A stretch of 64,000 bases of DNA from Lingula anatina (lineage: Eukaryota > Brachiopoda > Lingulata > Lingulida > Lingulidae), in the NCBI RefSeq assembly GCF_001039355.2, contig NW_019775236.1:254130-318129 (forward strand), written 5' to 3'. A program made the position numbers and the translations under genes. Shown piece after piece: positions 13,532 through 26,000 of this stretch; within the stretch, counting starts at the first letter, position 1, and each line of letters starts with the position of its first letter. Below the pieces are notes generated by a model that was not told the DNA's origin, ran no database searches, and worked only from the letters and a program-made list of their open reading frames with translations.

Positions 13532-15880
13532 ATTTAAAATGAAAAGTTACTCTCACGGTGGCGAATATTAACTAATAGTTTTACCATTCGGAGGTCTGAC
13601 TGTGATATTAACCTTATCGTGCTCCTAAGCGTTGCCTGGCGAAGATTCTATGATGGTATGTTATGCAAATTTGTCAACGTCAAACAACCGCTCGGGTATA
13701 TTGCTTTTAAATTGACGTCCTCCACAGTTTCGTTTCCGTAGAATATAGTTCTCCAACTCTGCGTCTAATATTGCTTTTCTTATGTCAGGATTCTAAAATC
13801 GTGAGATTTACGTGAAACACGATCTGTTTGAAGTTTCCTCGAGTTGCTAATGAAATATCCGTCTAAAAAAATAGACTATACCTTTTTACATTATAGTTGA
13901 CTTCAAGGTTATACGTGTCCTAGTTAAAACAGTTGCTGTCATTGTCCTAAACTTTGATGACAGTGGAAGACATTTAGATAAACATATTGCTGTCCACTGA
14001 CTACACGTCTCCTCAGCACTGTAACCACTCTTTGGAATGTGCGAGTCCTAGTTATCAAAACCTAACTCTAACCTTCAGTAGACCTAACATAAGCAAGCGG
14101 GCCACAGCAATGCAAACACAACCATTGATTAAGCTGGAGTTCGAATAATGGGCGCCCTTGACAACACCAAAACACAAAACGCGCGTTAGCTATCGCTCAT
14201 TTAGCATGAACGGGGCCATTGAATTTCAGTAAGACGGCTTCAAATTCCGTTTAATCTACCGTCAGGGTGAAATGAAAGGAGGAAATGAATAACCTGAGAA
14301 TTTTTCCAAGGGGAGCTTGCTTAGATTAAAAACATATTCTTCGTGGCAGGTTGTGTATCAAATTATTGTATGGATCAAGTTCCATATATAGGCCCAATGG
14401 CAATCACAAACTGATCAATAACCTAAGGAAAACATGGTACAAAATCGCGGAGAGAAGGGAAAAGTCAAAACGATTGATTTGTGAGAATAAAAACGTATAG
14501 AATCAATTAATTCGCTATTATGAATGACCAAACGCGTTTCGTGAAAGGCGAAGTTAACTGTAGCAAGGTCTAGAGAAAGAAGGGTTGACGGGGATATATT
14601 TTCATAACCGACCAAGGGCCCTCTATGTTCGTGGGAGAATTATTGGACAAAAAGAAACCCTGCCAAAATTAAATAATGGCGCTTTAATAAAATGTGGATA
14701 AACAAGTGACCACTCTGTCAATAAAGATAGAATATAAACACGAGGTTGTCACTTGTTTATAGCCAAATCACTCTTTTCTAACGCACAAACGTTTGAATAG
14801 AATTGCAAATTTGCTAAAAATGTTAAAACACGATCATTATGAAAAGCGACTTATGAATTCGCCCCAACCAACACAGTAAATAGTTACTCCTACAACACGG
14901 TAAAATGTGTGTATGAAAATTTACGAACGACTATCCAGTAACACGCAAGATATCCTTTCAATTAAGCATAACTCGAAGAAAAGTGATAATAATGACAAAT
15001 ATCGCTCTTAAGTAAAAATTCTACCAACGGTTAATAGGCTCACTTTATTTTACATCCTAGCGTCGGTTTACATATTCAATACACGTCATAAGTCGCGCTT
15101 CCCATTCATAATGAAAAACTTTTAAAATACTTTGTTGCCAATATGGAAAATATTCAGGCTTTGAAAAAAAATATTGACGATTAACAAAGAATAACATAAT
15201 AATATTTTTTTTCAGGCAAAAATCCTACCGTTTAGGAAACGTACTTTAAAAATGTGAATAAATGTCGAAAAACCCTTAATTAAGAAATTTTCACAATTTT
15301 ATTGACAAATTAGTTTGTTTTGCATTTTAACTGCATCACCTTAACTCAACTGTTAAATACTCTAGTAAACTACGACCAAAAACGCACCACCCTGGCCAGG
15401 GTCGATCTTACAACTTTTGGTCTGACGTTTTCACATTAAGTCCAGTGTAAGTAAAATATTTATTAATTCATTCGTTTTTTCATAGATGACCTTTTATTTA
15501 GTAGATATTGAGAAAATGCCATGGTCACATAGGCTTAATCTCTTGAACGCTTCCTCAGCATCAAATATCCTAAACAGCAGTTAGTATATCCAATAACATT
15601 AAAATATATAAACATTTCCTAGAGCATAAAATATGCATCATCAATAATATTTTTAGCCATAACGTTTGTGGTAAAAACCTAACAGGAGGGTATTAATCAT
15701 CCTGGCTGTAATGACGATTTGCAGTACATACGTTCTTACTTAAAGAAAAATAACTGACACCAATATTTTTCTTAAAGAGTATTACTACTATATAGATTTA
15801 TGGCCCCTGTATTATAACATCATCTCAGTCTTGTGGACCTAATCAAACATTTCATATTTTTTGTGTGGAGTAGTGATTTT
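13532..15880. other. Intergenic region between two minus-strand genes
   Basis: This contains the presumed promoter of the 491-aa gene (right after 13531) and the 3' flank of ZW10. No further exon or RNA gene is supported. A 13-bp perfect inverted repeat lies at 14698-14760. Confidence 0.45.
14698..14760. repeat. Inverted repeat with 13-bp perfect arms
   Basis: The left arm ATAAACAAGTGAC (14698-14710) is matched exactly by its reverse complement at 14748-14760, with 37 bases between. It could form a hairpin or be a tiny MITE remnant. No flanking target duplication is obvious. Confidence 0.6.
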
Positions 15881-16439
15881 TTACTTAATTCTAGCTAAAA
15901 CAGCTGATCTCTTCTCAGTGTTCTGAAACAGTGCTCTAACCAACTGCTTGACCTCATTGGCACTGAAGTCACTGCTCAGAGGCCCCTTGCCATCTGCCCA
16001 GCGGTCAGAAATCTCCTGAAGTCCAGCATTCAGTAGCACCAAGAGTTCCTTGTACTTGGTCCACTTAGCAACATTCTTGTGGACTTCGGCCAGTGCCTGA
16101 GCTTTGTCCTGTCCATGAAGAAACAGCTCTGGGCCACGTTCTGGCAATATACCCAGAAGACTGCTGAGCTGCGTGGCGTCATCTGCAGAGATGTCTTCTA
16201 GTAAAGTTACACAGCTTATGAGCTCTGTTACTACAGAGTTCAACAGAGTTCCTGTGGGAATAAAAAGTTTTAAAACACAAACATTTCACAGAATTTATTT
16301 TTTATTACCCATTAAACCTTTCCCCAAACAAATTTGTAAACATCTCTAAGTAACACAATGATATGTGAAGGATCTACATCTTTTTGAATCAAAGTGCTGT
16401 CAACTTTCAGATGGCAAGGCACTTACAAAATAAAGGGAG

Positions 16440-16508
<69 letters not shown>

Positions 16509-16707
16509 TCCAAAGTCATTGGATAAAAAGTTATGAGTCCATCACTGATATGAAACACACTTACCCATGGCTTTGTTAAATGTGCTGACAGGTAAGACAT
16601 CCAGCCACACTCTCCTCAGGAGCATCAACTGGTGTAAAACTTGCTTCAAGGCTCTCTCACCATCTGTGAAATTCTTATCTTCAGATACACCAACAAAACC
16701 TTCAAAA

Positions 16708-16758
<51 letters not shown>

Positions 16759-19700
16759 TAACATCATGCCAAAATTGCATTGTTTATGTAGCATGTAACA
16801 GGAAAATAACACTAGGAGATGAACAAAAAAGTTTTCAACTAGGTGAAATAAAATTCAATGCACATATATAAATAATCATAATAAGATGAAAATGTATAAC
16901 TTTGGATCAAATATAAAATTCCCATCACTGGAGAGAAAAGTATTCTACCATAAAAAACATGAACTAATTACCACAGACATAAATATTTTTCCATCATAAC
17001 TACCCCCCCCCCCCCACCTCCTCAGCAACATACCCCTAGCTCCCTTCAAATATTCCAACAGCTGGAGTCTCTGAGTCTTCATCTGTGCCAAGAAGCACTC
17101 AGTGCCAAGTCTTCTCAGCTTTGGCACAAAATCTACAAAGGTGGCAAGGCCCTGGTTGAGTGGATCAGCCAAGCGGTCTCTGAACTGGTGCCCCAACGTG
17201 ATCAAGTGGTGAGCAATGTACATACAGTTGTTGTGGTGAAGGGCTGAAACAGATACAGAAGCATTACTGTAGTACAAGTTCTGAGTTTGAAATCAATTTT
17301 ATATATAAATAAAAAAACTTGACCTTTTCTTGTCATTTCTATTGCATTAAATGGTTGATAACACATTTATTGCCTCATATAAATTGAGGCATCTTAAATT
17401 ACTGACTAATTTTGCAAACAAATTGCCATATAATCAGTAATCTCTAGTAAATAAAGACTTTTTATAAGATGGAATTGGTTTTTATAACTAAAAACGGACA
17501 CATAAAAAGGTCAAAAACAAATATACTATAGAGAGAAATTATTAAACCCAAAATCATAAGATATTTTGCTATCAAATAGTTCTACTTACCTGTTTCTTAA
17601 GTTACCAATTTATCTGACTGCATATTAAGCACAAACATTTATACAATTCAAAACCATATTAAATGAAGTACGGTAGCATTAAAGCAATCACCTGTGAGTT
17701 GAGGCAGTGTTGCCAGACTATCCTTGTGGTAGGTAGGCACTACACTGCAGTAGAGCTCAAACATACTGTGAACACAGTAGAACAGTTGAATACAGCACTG
17801 GGGAGAACTGGTACAGGCTTCCTGTAATGTCTCATATGCCATCCCCATCAACTGCTTCACTGAAACACTGCAAAATAAAAATGTATCAAAATGTAAAAGT
17901 TGACAATTTGAAGAGATTCTGCAGGGACATCGTTCACTGTATTATGCCGTGAAACAGCAATATGAAAATCTACTGAAGAAACCTTCATGTGATGAATCCA
18001 AGTGGAGAAAGACAGAAGTTAAACCAGTGTTATTTCTTATATATTACGTAGGGTTATTAGTAGAGTAACTAATACCGATTAGGCACAGCAAGTAGTGGGT
18101 AGTTTTATGAAATAAATGGCTCACTAGTATTTACCTAATCTGACATGGAGGCAGTTGGAAGGTGTTAGCACTAAGCAGGTTATGGGCAGCCATTCCATCT
18201 TCACTATTTATCTGTCCTTGTTGGGGTGTTGTTATTCCTTGATGTTCTGGTTTAGGTGTGCTTTCATCCTCACTTGGGACCTTAAGTTAACATCAGATAA
18301 CATTTTCTTGGTTTTAGAATAATCTGTCTGCAAAGTCAAACTGCAAAAACAAATATCCCCCCCCCCCCACCCCCAATAAAAAAAATCTGAATTTACTTTC
18401 AAATTTTTAACAAACCTGATAAAGAAATTTCTTTAACTTCTAAAATCACACTTTCTGAAAATTGATTTCAGAATACATAAAATTTTTGGTACTTAATCTA
18501 AATCTAATAATCAGCAAAAGACCACAAAAATCCATTAACAATATATTAAAGAAACAACATTTTAATATCAGTGAACACTTTGGATTAACATGTCCAACTA
18601 TGAATCCCAGTAAATCAATTTTATACTCACATGTATGGCATTGTGAATGTCGGAGGTCATCAGTTTTCTCGCTCTCTCCAAAATTTCTTGGCACTTCTTA
18701 TTAGCAAAAAGCACATTGATGTTCTTCACATAGTCCAGCAGCTTGGAATTATTTGTAGTGATAAAAGCACACTTAACGAGCATTTTGTGAAAACCTTCTG
18801 TGGCAGAAATGACTCCTTTATATTTGTCCAAGTCTTTATTACTGGTGGGGATTGAGTGTGACAGACATTCTTTGACAATATGATCCAGTATGTCATCTGC
18901 TATGTACTGTCCCAAGTCTTCTGCAACCAGTCTTTTGTTCTGTTTTTCTGCTGACTGAACCTGGATCTGGACCCCTAGCAAATTTTCATTCAAAAACTTG
19001 AAGACTGTTTCCAGCTTGTCATAGGCCTCATTGGGCGTGGCAACATGTCTGTCCCCTGAACCAGAGCCCACCATTCTGTTAACTTGTAAGAATTTAAAAG
19101 AACTGTGCTTCTGTATGTGAACCTCAGTTCTTGCATCTTCAACAATGGGCTTGACGATAAGGCTCATGCATTTTTGTCCGAAGGGTTTCAGTTTTGTTTC
19201 CAAAACATGCAGCTCGTGCATTGCCTGTATAACTTCTTTCATTACAGACGAACTTACTTCTGCTTGACTGAACCTTAGCTCAACCATGGACATTTGACCA
19301 GCTTTGACATCCTGACTCTGTGGAACTACCCACACAACATGCTTTGACCAGGCATCACCTAAGGTATATATCAGTTTTTCTCTCTGGACACGATATTCTG
19401 TCTGTAGTGCTTGAAATATCTTGAGGTCTCTCTCCCATTGTGGGCTTGAGCTTGCCAATTCTCTGTTTACCAATTCTAGATTCTGAGCAGCAACTGTAAA
19501 ATGCTGACTTTCAATGGCTTGAGTTGCTGCCTGCAGAGCATCATGGATGGTGACCAGTTTATCCAATATCTCCAGGATTCTGTTAGTTTCTTGCAGTCTT
19601 GTGGATAGCTCTTGAAACTCATTGGTTGACATATTGAGTTGGTTCTTTATCTGGAATACAACACAAAAAACAATTATCAAAATTATCAAAAGAATAGGTA

Positions 19701-20581
19701 GATATAAAGGAAATCTTACCAATTTGCCTAAAGTTAATCATTTAATCTGCAAAGGTCATTTTTTAGAAAACTAACACAGCTTTTAATTGAAATATATTGT
19801 CAGATATGAGATTCTAAAATACCAACTGTGCAAGACTTTAAAAAATTATTTGACAGAATAAAAAAAAATTAAACATATTATATACTGCCAACAGTTATAC
19901 CTCATTGTCAATTCTGCCTGTCATAGACTCCATTTCCTCCGACAGTGATTTTACACGCTCACCGAGTTCCACTGTAGAGTGAAGCACTGGGTAGAAATCA
20001 ACATGTTTCTTCTGCAGGGTTTCATACACTTCTGTCTTTACATCCCGTATCTTACCAGATAGCTGGTTCAGCTGTGTAGTTGGTATGTCTTCTTTTTTAA
20101 GGCTCCCTACAATATCAAGGGACAGTGTCAGTTTGTCTGAACTGGAGAACATTATAATCCTGTGCTCTATTTTAGATGAAAAAAGGCCATGCATGTATTG
20201 AGTGGTAAGGGATTAATCAAGTAGGAAGTCAGCATATAATTCATATAGTTGTTTTTGTCCCTAGCACACCTATACATTTCCACATACTACATAAACAGAC
20301 CAAACACCTAAGGGGATTTAAATAATGTTAACAACGTGTGTTTCAGTGACATACTATTAATTCAGCTTAGCCTTACCCTAGCCTTAGAGGGAGCAACACA
20401 ATGAAGCTAGTAGTTAGACATCAATTCACCTATGATATTTAATCGAGGTCTGAAAATCGCAATCTAAACTCGTAAACTGCGAATTCCTCAACAAATATAT
20501 AAATGGCGGCAGCATAGCTAGCGTACACATACCAGCAGTTGCCAGAACTTCGGTCACGAACGAAGCAGCCGTGGAGGCCAT
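15881..20581 (-). CDS. ZW10: Centromere/kinetochore protein zw10 homologue
   Basis: Eight exons join in frame into a 770-aa protein (human about 779): 20533-20581, 19901-20106, 18631-19650, 18135-18280, 17692-17867, 17034-17243, 16565-16699 and 15881-16251. All introns are GT-AG, and the codon phases fit at every junction. The N-terminus [17 protein letters not shown] and the C-terminus with DRWADGKGP and [11 protein letters not shown] match ZW10. The central [26 protein letters not shown] and [10 protein letters not shown] blocks are also diagnostic. The N-terminal 150 residues are helical coiled coil. By family knowledge, ZW10 works in the RZZ complex (with Rod and Zwilch) at kinetochores and in the NRZ tether (with NAG and RINT1) at the ER, where it binds syntaxin 18. 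It starts only about 240 bp from SCFD1 on the other strand. Exons 1-3 (in part) recur at 21166-22489. Confidence 0.96.
16442..16506. repeat. 65-base A homopolymer in ZW10 intron 7
   Basis: An uninterrupted run of A on the + strand, so a poly-T tract in the ZW10 pre-mRNA between exons 7 and 8. Its length is likely to vary between alleles and to be poorly determined by sequencing. Confidence 0.9.
16703..16760. repeat. AAAT/AAT microsatellite at ZW10 intron 6 acceptor
   Basis: About ten AAAT units followed by AAT units. On the ZW10 strand they end immediately before the acceptor of exon 7 (exon starts at 16699), so the repeat occupies the polypyrimidine-tract position. Confidence 0.85.
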
Positions 20582-20821
20582 TTTGAAGGACGTCCTCCTA
20601 TAATATCGTTCTAAAAATAAAAATTGGACGTTACATTATATCGTCAATTGCATGAATTGTCTCCATTACAAATGCTAAGCAAGGGATATAAGTCGTCGTG
20701 ATTTACATCTGTGTTATAGTTATTTCAAGCCTTACCCGATGTGCCAATTTACATCAGTTTAGATACAGCGCGCCTTCTTTTAGCCTCGTTTCCACATCAT
20801 GCCAAGTTGTCAATTTCCAAT
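20582..20821. promoter_or_regulatory. Shared bidirectional promoter of ZW10 and SCFD1 (copy 1)
   Basis: Only 240 bases separate the start codons of ZW10 (-) and SCFD1 (+). The right end carries a CCAAT directly joined to ATGGCGGC at the SCFD1 start, which resembles the YY1 element found at start codons of many housekeeping genes. No TATA box is apparent. The same region recurs at 22490-22729 with few differences, consistent with an allele copy. Confidence 0.7.
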
Positions 20822-20852
20822 ATGGCGGCCTCCATGAGAGAAAAACAGACCG
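20822..20852 (+). CDS. SCFD1: SCFD1 first exon, duplicate allele copy
   Basis: Encodes [10 protein letters not shown] and ends at a GTAAAT donor, identical to the exon at 22730-22760. It sits in the first copy of the 1.9-kb direct repeat. The downstream exons are reached in linear order only after the second copy, so this is probably the other allele's exon 1, not an alternative promoter. Confidence 0.7.
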
Positions 20853-21164
20853 GTAAATTTTACTAGTTTTCCTGCTCATATAGATTTCTCTTTCTTTATT
20901 TCAGAGGCAGATATATTTTAAAGAGATATTTAAAAAACACAGAATATTCATAAGCTACCTCACACCTCGTGATGTAAAGCATACCGGTGTCAGCTTGTAA
21001 GGTGGAAGGAAATACACAGCTGACTTGGTTAACTTTACACTATTTAAAAATGATGGAGAGTTTTTCTATTTTATTCTAAGGGATTAAGTAGTTCAACCTC
21101 TAATTGCATTATTTCTTTACAAAAGTTTTACCACAAAGAAAATTCTTTTCTAATGCGGAGGTTA

Positions 21165-21165
21165 N
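21165..21165. other. Single ambiguous base at contig-like junction
   Basis: One N sits exactly where repeat A copy 1 ends (ending GCGGAGGTTA, also found at 23071) and copy 2 begins. ZW10 exon 3 is cut here. This is the expected mark of two overlapping contigs joined without merging. Confidence 0.85.
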
Positions 21166-22489
21166 TGAACTTACTTCTGCTTGACTGAACCTTAGCTCAA
21201 CCATGGACATTTGACCAGCTTTGACATCCTGACTCTGTGGAACTACCCACACAACATGCTTTGACCAGGCATCACCTAAGGTATATATCAGTTTTTCTCT
21301 CTGGACACGATATTCTGTCTGTAGTGCTTGAAATATCTTGAGGTCTCTCTCCCATTGTGGGCTTGAGCTTGCCAATTCTCTGTTTACCAATTCTAGATTC
21401 TGAGCAGCAACTGTAAAATGCTGACTTTCTATGGCTTGGGTTGCTGCCTGCAGAGCATCATGGATAGTGACCAGTTTATCCAATATCTCCAGGATTCCGT
21501 TGGTTTCTTGCAGTCTTGTGGATAGCTCTTGAAACTCATTGGTTGACATATTGAGTTGGTTCTTTATCTGGAAAACAACACAGAAAACAATTATCAAAAT
21601 TATCAAAAAAATAAGTATAGATATAAAAGAAATTTACCAATTTGTCTAAAGTTAATCATTTTATCTGCAAAGGTCAATTATTTGAAAACTAACACAGCTT
21701 TTATTGATATTTTGTCAGATATGAGATTCTAAAATACCAGATGTGCAAGACTTTAAAAAATTATTTAACAGAATAAAAAAAAATTAACATATTATATACT
21801 GCCAATAGTTATACCTCATTGTCAATCCTGCCTGTCATAGACTCCATTTCCTCCGACAGTGATTTGACACGCTCACCGAGTTCCACTGTGGAGTGAAGCA
21901 CTGGGTAGAAATCAACATGTTTCTTCTGCAGGGTTTCATACACTTCTGTCTTAACATCCCGTATCTTACCAGATAGCTGGTTCAGTTGTGTAGTTGGTAT
22001 GTCTTCTTTTTTAAGGCTCCCTACAATATCAAGGGACAGTGTCACTTTGTCTGAACAATACAGGAGAACATTATAATCCTGTGCTCTATTTTAGAAGAAA
22101 AAAGACCATGTATTGAGTGGTAAGGGATGAAACTTAGAAAGTCAGCAACACATAAATTATATAGATGTTTTTGTCCCTAACACACCTATACATCTTCACA
22201 TATTACATAAACAGATATTACATAAACAGACCAAACACCTAAGGGGATTTAAATAATGTTAACAACGTGTGTTTCAGTGACATAATTCAGCTTAGAGGGA
22301 ACAACATAATGAAGCTAGTAGTTAGACATCAATTCATCTATGATATTTAATCAAGGTCTGAAAATCGCAATTTAAACTTAAATACTGTGAATTCCTCAAC
22401 AAATATATCAATGACAGCAGCACAGCTAGCGCACACATACCAGCAGTTGCCAGAACTTCGGTCACGAACGAAGCAGCCGTGGAGGCCAT
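21166..22489 (-). CDS. ZW10: ZW10 5' fragment, second allele copy (exons 1-3 truncated)
   Basis: Exon 1 (22441-22489), exon 2 (21815-22020) and the first part of exon 3 (to 21567) repeat ZW10 with the same splice sites and reading frame. The coding sequence breaks off at the ambiguous base 21165, where it continues into unrelated ZW10 upstream sequence. Within the fragment there is no stop and the exon lengths (49 and 206 bases) are unchanged, so it shows no sign of decay as a pseudogene would. It is best read as the other haplotype's 5' end placed in tandem by assembly. A real partial tandem duplication is the alternative. Confidence 0.85.
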
Positions 22490-23071
22490 TTTGAAGGACG
22501 TCCTCCTATAATATCGTTCTAAAAATAAAAATTGGACGTTACATTATATCGTCAATTGCATGAATTATCTCCATTACAAATGCTAAGCAAGGGATATACG
22601 TCGTCGTGATCAACTTCTGTGTTATAGTTATTTCAAGCCTTACCCGATGTGCCAATTTACATCAGTTCAGATACAGCGCGCCTTCTTTTAGCCTCGTTTC
22701 CACATCATGCCAAGTTGTCAATTTCCAATATGGCGGCCTCCATGAGAGAAAAACAGACCGGTAAATTTTACTAGTTTTCCTGCTCATATAGATTTCTCTT
22801 TCTTTATTTCAGAGGCAGATATATTTTAAAGAGATATTTAAAAAGCACAGAATATTCATAAGCTACCTCACACCTCGTGATGTAAAGCATACCGGTGTCA
22901 GCTTGTAAGGTGGAAGGAAATACACAGCTGACTTGGTTAACTTTACACTATTTAAAATGATGGAGAGTTTTTCTATTTTATTGTAAGGGATTAAGTAGTT
23001 CAACCTCTAATTGCAGTATTTCTTTACAAAAGTTTTACCACAAAGAAAATTCTTTTCTAATGCGGAGGTTA
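21167..23071. repeat. Direct repeat A, copy 2
   Basis: Second copy of the 1.9-kb segment. It has a short internal duplication (ATATTACATAAACAG twice, near 22200-22229) absent from copy 1. It runs continuously into SCFD1 intron 1. Confidence 0.9.
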
Positions 23072-26000
23072 TTCACGGAGTAAACCTAAATCAACGTCAC
23101 TACTCAAGACGCACCCCCCCCCCCCTTAAAAATGGTATTGCTGGTGTTGTTGACTTCTGATGTAATTTTTTTCTTCCTTTTTTCAGCTGCCCTGCAGCGT
23201 ATGTTAAACTTTAATATGCCAATATCAAAAGCTTCAAGCAGCGAGCCACAGTGGAAGGTGCTAATCTACGACAGATTTGGACAAGATATTATTTCTCCAC
23301 TTTTAACTGTTAAAGAATTGAGAGACCTGGGAGTTACACTTCATTTGTGAGCATTAGTCTTCTTATAACATTTTGTAGTTGTTTGTCTTAGTGAAACAGG
23401 CAGTTTTCCAAAACAAATGTAGAATAACTTAAAAATATAGACAGAAGTAAAGGTTTCTTCAAAGGTTACTTGAGATACTTTTCTAGTGAAAGCTCAGATC
23501 TGTAAGAGATCAAAAGAAGAATATCACTCATGTTTTACAGCACAAATATAATTTTCAGCTGAATCCCTACATAGGTAGTTTTTCATTGTGAATATTCTAA
23601 AGAGAAAATCTCAAATTCTTTTTAGACTTCTTCACTCAGATCGAGAACCCATACCAGATGTCCCAGCCATATATTTTGTTATGCCTACAGAGGAAAATGT
23701 TCAGAGGATATGCCGGGTGAGGTTTTGGATTTTTATTTTGAATGTCAGATAAGAAAACTGATTAGTTTTATACATTTTCATGACATGTTGCCTATGCATG
23801 TGGAATAATTTTTCTGCAGTTCATTGTAAACACATTTGTTTCAAAATAACGAATTCATCTTTAACACATCTTGCAATTTTTAAAGGGAACTGAAGCTAAA
23901 AGATACTTAATTTTAAAGGATGTGTTTGCTATTTTTAATGTAACAACATCACTGTGTGTATCTTCCAGGATTTACAAAGTCAGATGTATGAGTCCTATTA
24001 CTTCAACTTTATCTCTGCCATATCCAGGCAGAGACTAGAAGATATAGCCACTTCAGCCATTCAAACACATGCTGTGACACAAGTATCAAAGGTTTGTAGT
24101 GCAAAAAAAAAAAATTGGGGACTTGAGCAGTTAATTCAATTGAAAAAGGAAAGGAAAGAAGAAACTAAAAAGGCTCTTGGCAGTATGTATTGGAATAATA
24201 GCATATATAAAATAATGCACATGATTTTTGTTATTTAAATTAAAACTTGAGGGAAACCTTAAGTTACCCCTTGATAAGTAGACCTGGCTTTTCAGTGATA
24301 AATTGAAGCCATGTGGTTAATTTTCAGGTGTTTGACCAGTATTTAAATTTCATCAGTTTAGAAGATGACATGTTCATTTTGAGATATCAAAACAGTGAGC
24401 CTATTTCATATTATGGTGAGTTAAACTTCTATCAACTTAGGCAATTGTCAAAGACCTGTTAAAATTTTGCCTTTTACTTTAATCTCTGAGTCATTAAAAT
24501 CAACTTCCATGACCCTGATATAGAAACCATTTGATACGTAATTGATAATGAAAATAGAGTAAGAAAATATCCAAAGAAAAGTATCAGAATGCCATGTTAG
24601 AAATTGATTTTAGGTTAGTTTTTGTTTTCACCTATCAAGAGTTGAAATTTACTTCTGTTTTTTAGCCATCAACAGGGGTGATGTAAAAGACTCAGAGATG
24701 GAGGCAACAATGGACACTATTGTTGACAGCCTGTTCTCAGTGTTTGTTACTTTGGGTAAGTGGAATTTTGAATGTTCAAGAAATGTTTCTCATAACAAGG
24801 GCAGTACAGTATTTGCTATTTAACAGGATATTCTATGTTAATATTACAGTTAGCTGTACAAAAACATTATATCAAGAAGTTTTTAACTGTATTTTTGATC
24901 TACACAGAAATGAAAAAAAAAAAAAAAGAGTGGAATAAAAAAGAAACCCCATCTTAAAAGGACAGATCATGTTCAAAGATATTTCTAAACTTAATTTTTA
25001 TTGAAGTAATATGTGTTCAATAGATATCTGATAATATAAAATATTATTGATTTTTGACAAATAAGGTACAGTGCCAATCATACGTTGCCCCAGAGGGAAT
25101 GCTGCTGAAATGGTTTCTGAAAAGCTGGATAAAAAATTGAGGGAAAATGTACGAGATGCTCGTAATAGTTTATTTACAGCAGACAGCATGCAGAGTGGAC
25201 AATTCAGGTTAGAAAATTATTTTCATGTTTATCAGTAAGCATTTTTCTTTTTCATATTGCACACTTCAAACCATCTTAGAATTTTTTTCTTCCTGTGAGA
25301 TGGAAAAAAAAGCTTTGAAAATAAGATACAGCTCAAACTTTGAATTTGTCAGAATACTACATTAGACAACATAGACACATATTTTATTTTCTTGACTTAT
25401 CACTTGAAAAACTATGTCATGTCATGATAGGATATATAAGCTTTTCAAATGAAAAGTCAAAAGAAAAGTGATATTTGCTCATTGTTCCCATTCTCATTTC
25501 TACATTTAAACTGAAGTGAGTGACATGGGAATTATTTCTGATTTTTGCCATACAGAGTAACTAAACGGTATGGGTTATTGGTAAGGTTGGTGTTTTGTGA
25601 AAGGGTTCTGTGATGTTTAATAGAGGAACAGGAAAGGATATGTGTTGTATGCAATTCAGAAAAGATTTAGCAATGAATGATGGCAATTTTTTGAAAAGAT
25701 TGTCAAGGCCTTCGCAAACCTATTTGATGTTGGTGTCTTGTAGAGGATTTTGAAATCGGAGGGATAAAAAAAGCATTCATGTGTTTGTTGGCACATGAAG
25801 TAGCTTTCTCGGTTAGTCTGGCTCTAAAATTTTTTTTCTTTAAAAAAGGCATGGTATTTTTTATGAAAATGTAGGTGTTGGATGTAGAAAAATGATGTAA
25901 AATGGTGGTATTATTTTTTCAATCAGTGGGGTGCTTAATTTTAGTTCATTATTCTGACAAATAATTTGTAATTTGTATTTTGTTACTGCAATCAAATCTT

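Larger units (their letters stand above)
19250..21164. repeat. Direct repeat A, copy 1 (ZW10 exons 1-3 to SCFD1 exon 1)
   Basis: About 1.9 kb that is repeated nearly base for base at 21167-23071. It covers the 5' part of ZW10 exon 3, exons 2 and 1, the shared promoter and SCFD1 exon 1. The copies meet at the single ambiguous base 21165. Differences are scattered substitutions and small indels, as between alleles. Confidence 0.9.

Noticed and set aside
21166-22489. ZW10 processed or decayed pseudogene
   Set aside because: Introns are kept, exon lengths are unchanged and no stops are present; the break coincides with the ambiguous base.
24720-24938. Frames extending from SCFD1 exons into introns
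   Set aside because: Exon read-through; the coding part ends at clear GT donors and resumes in the next exon in phase.
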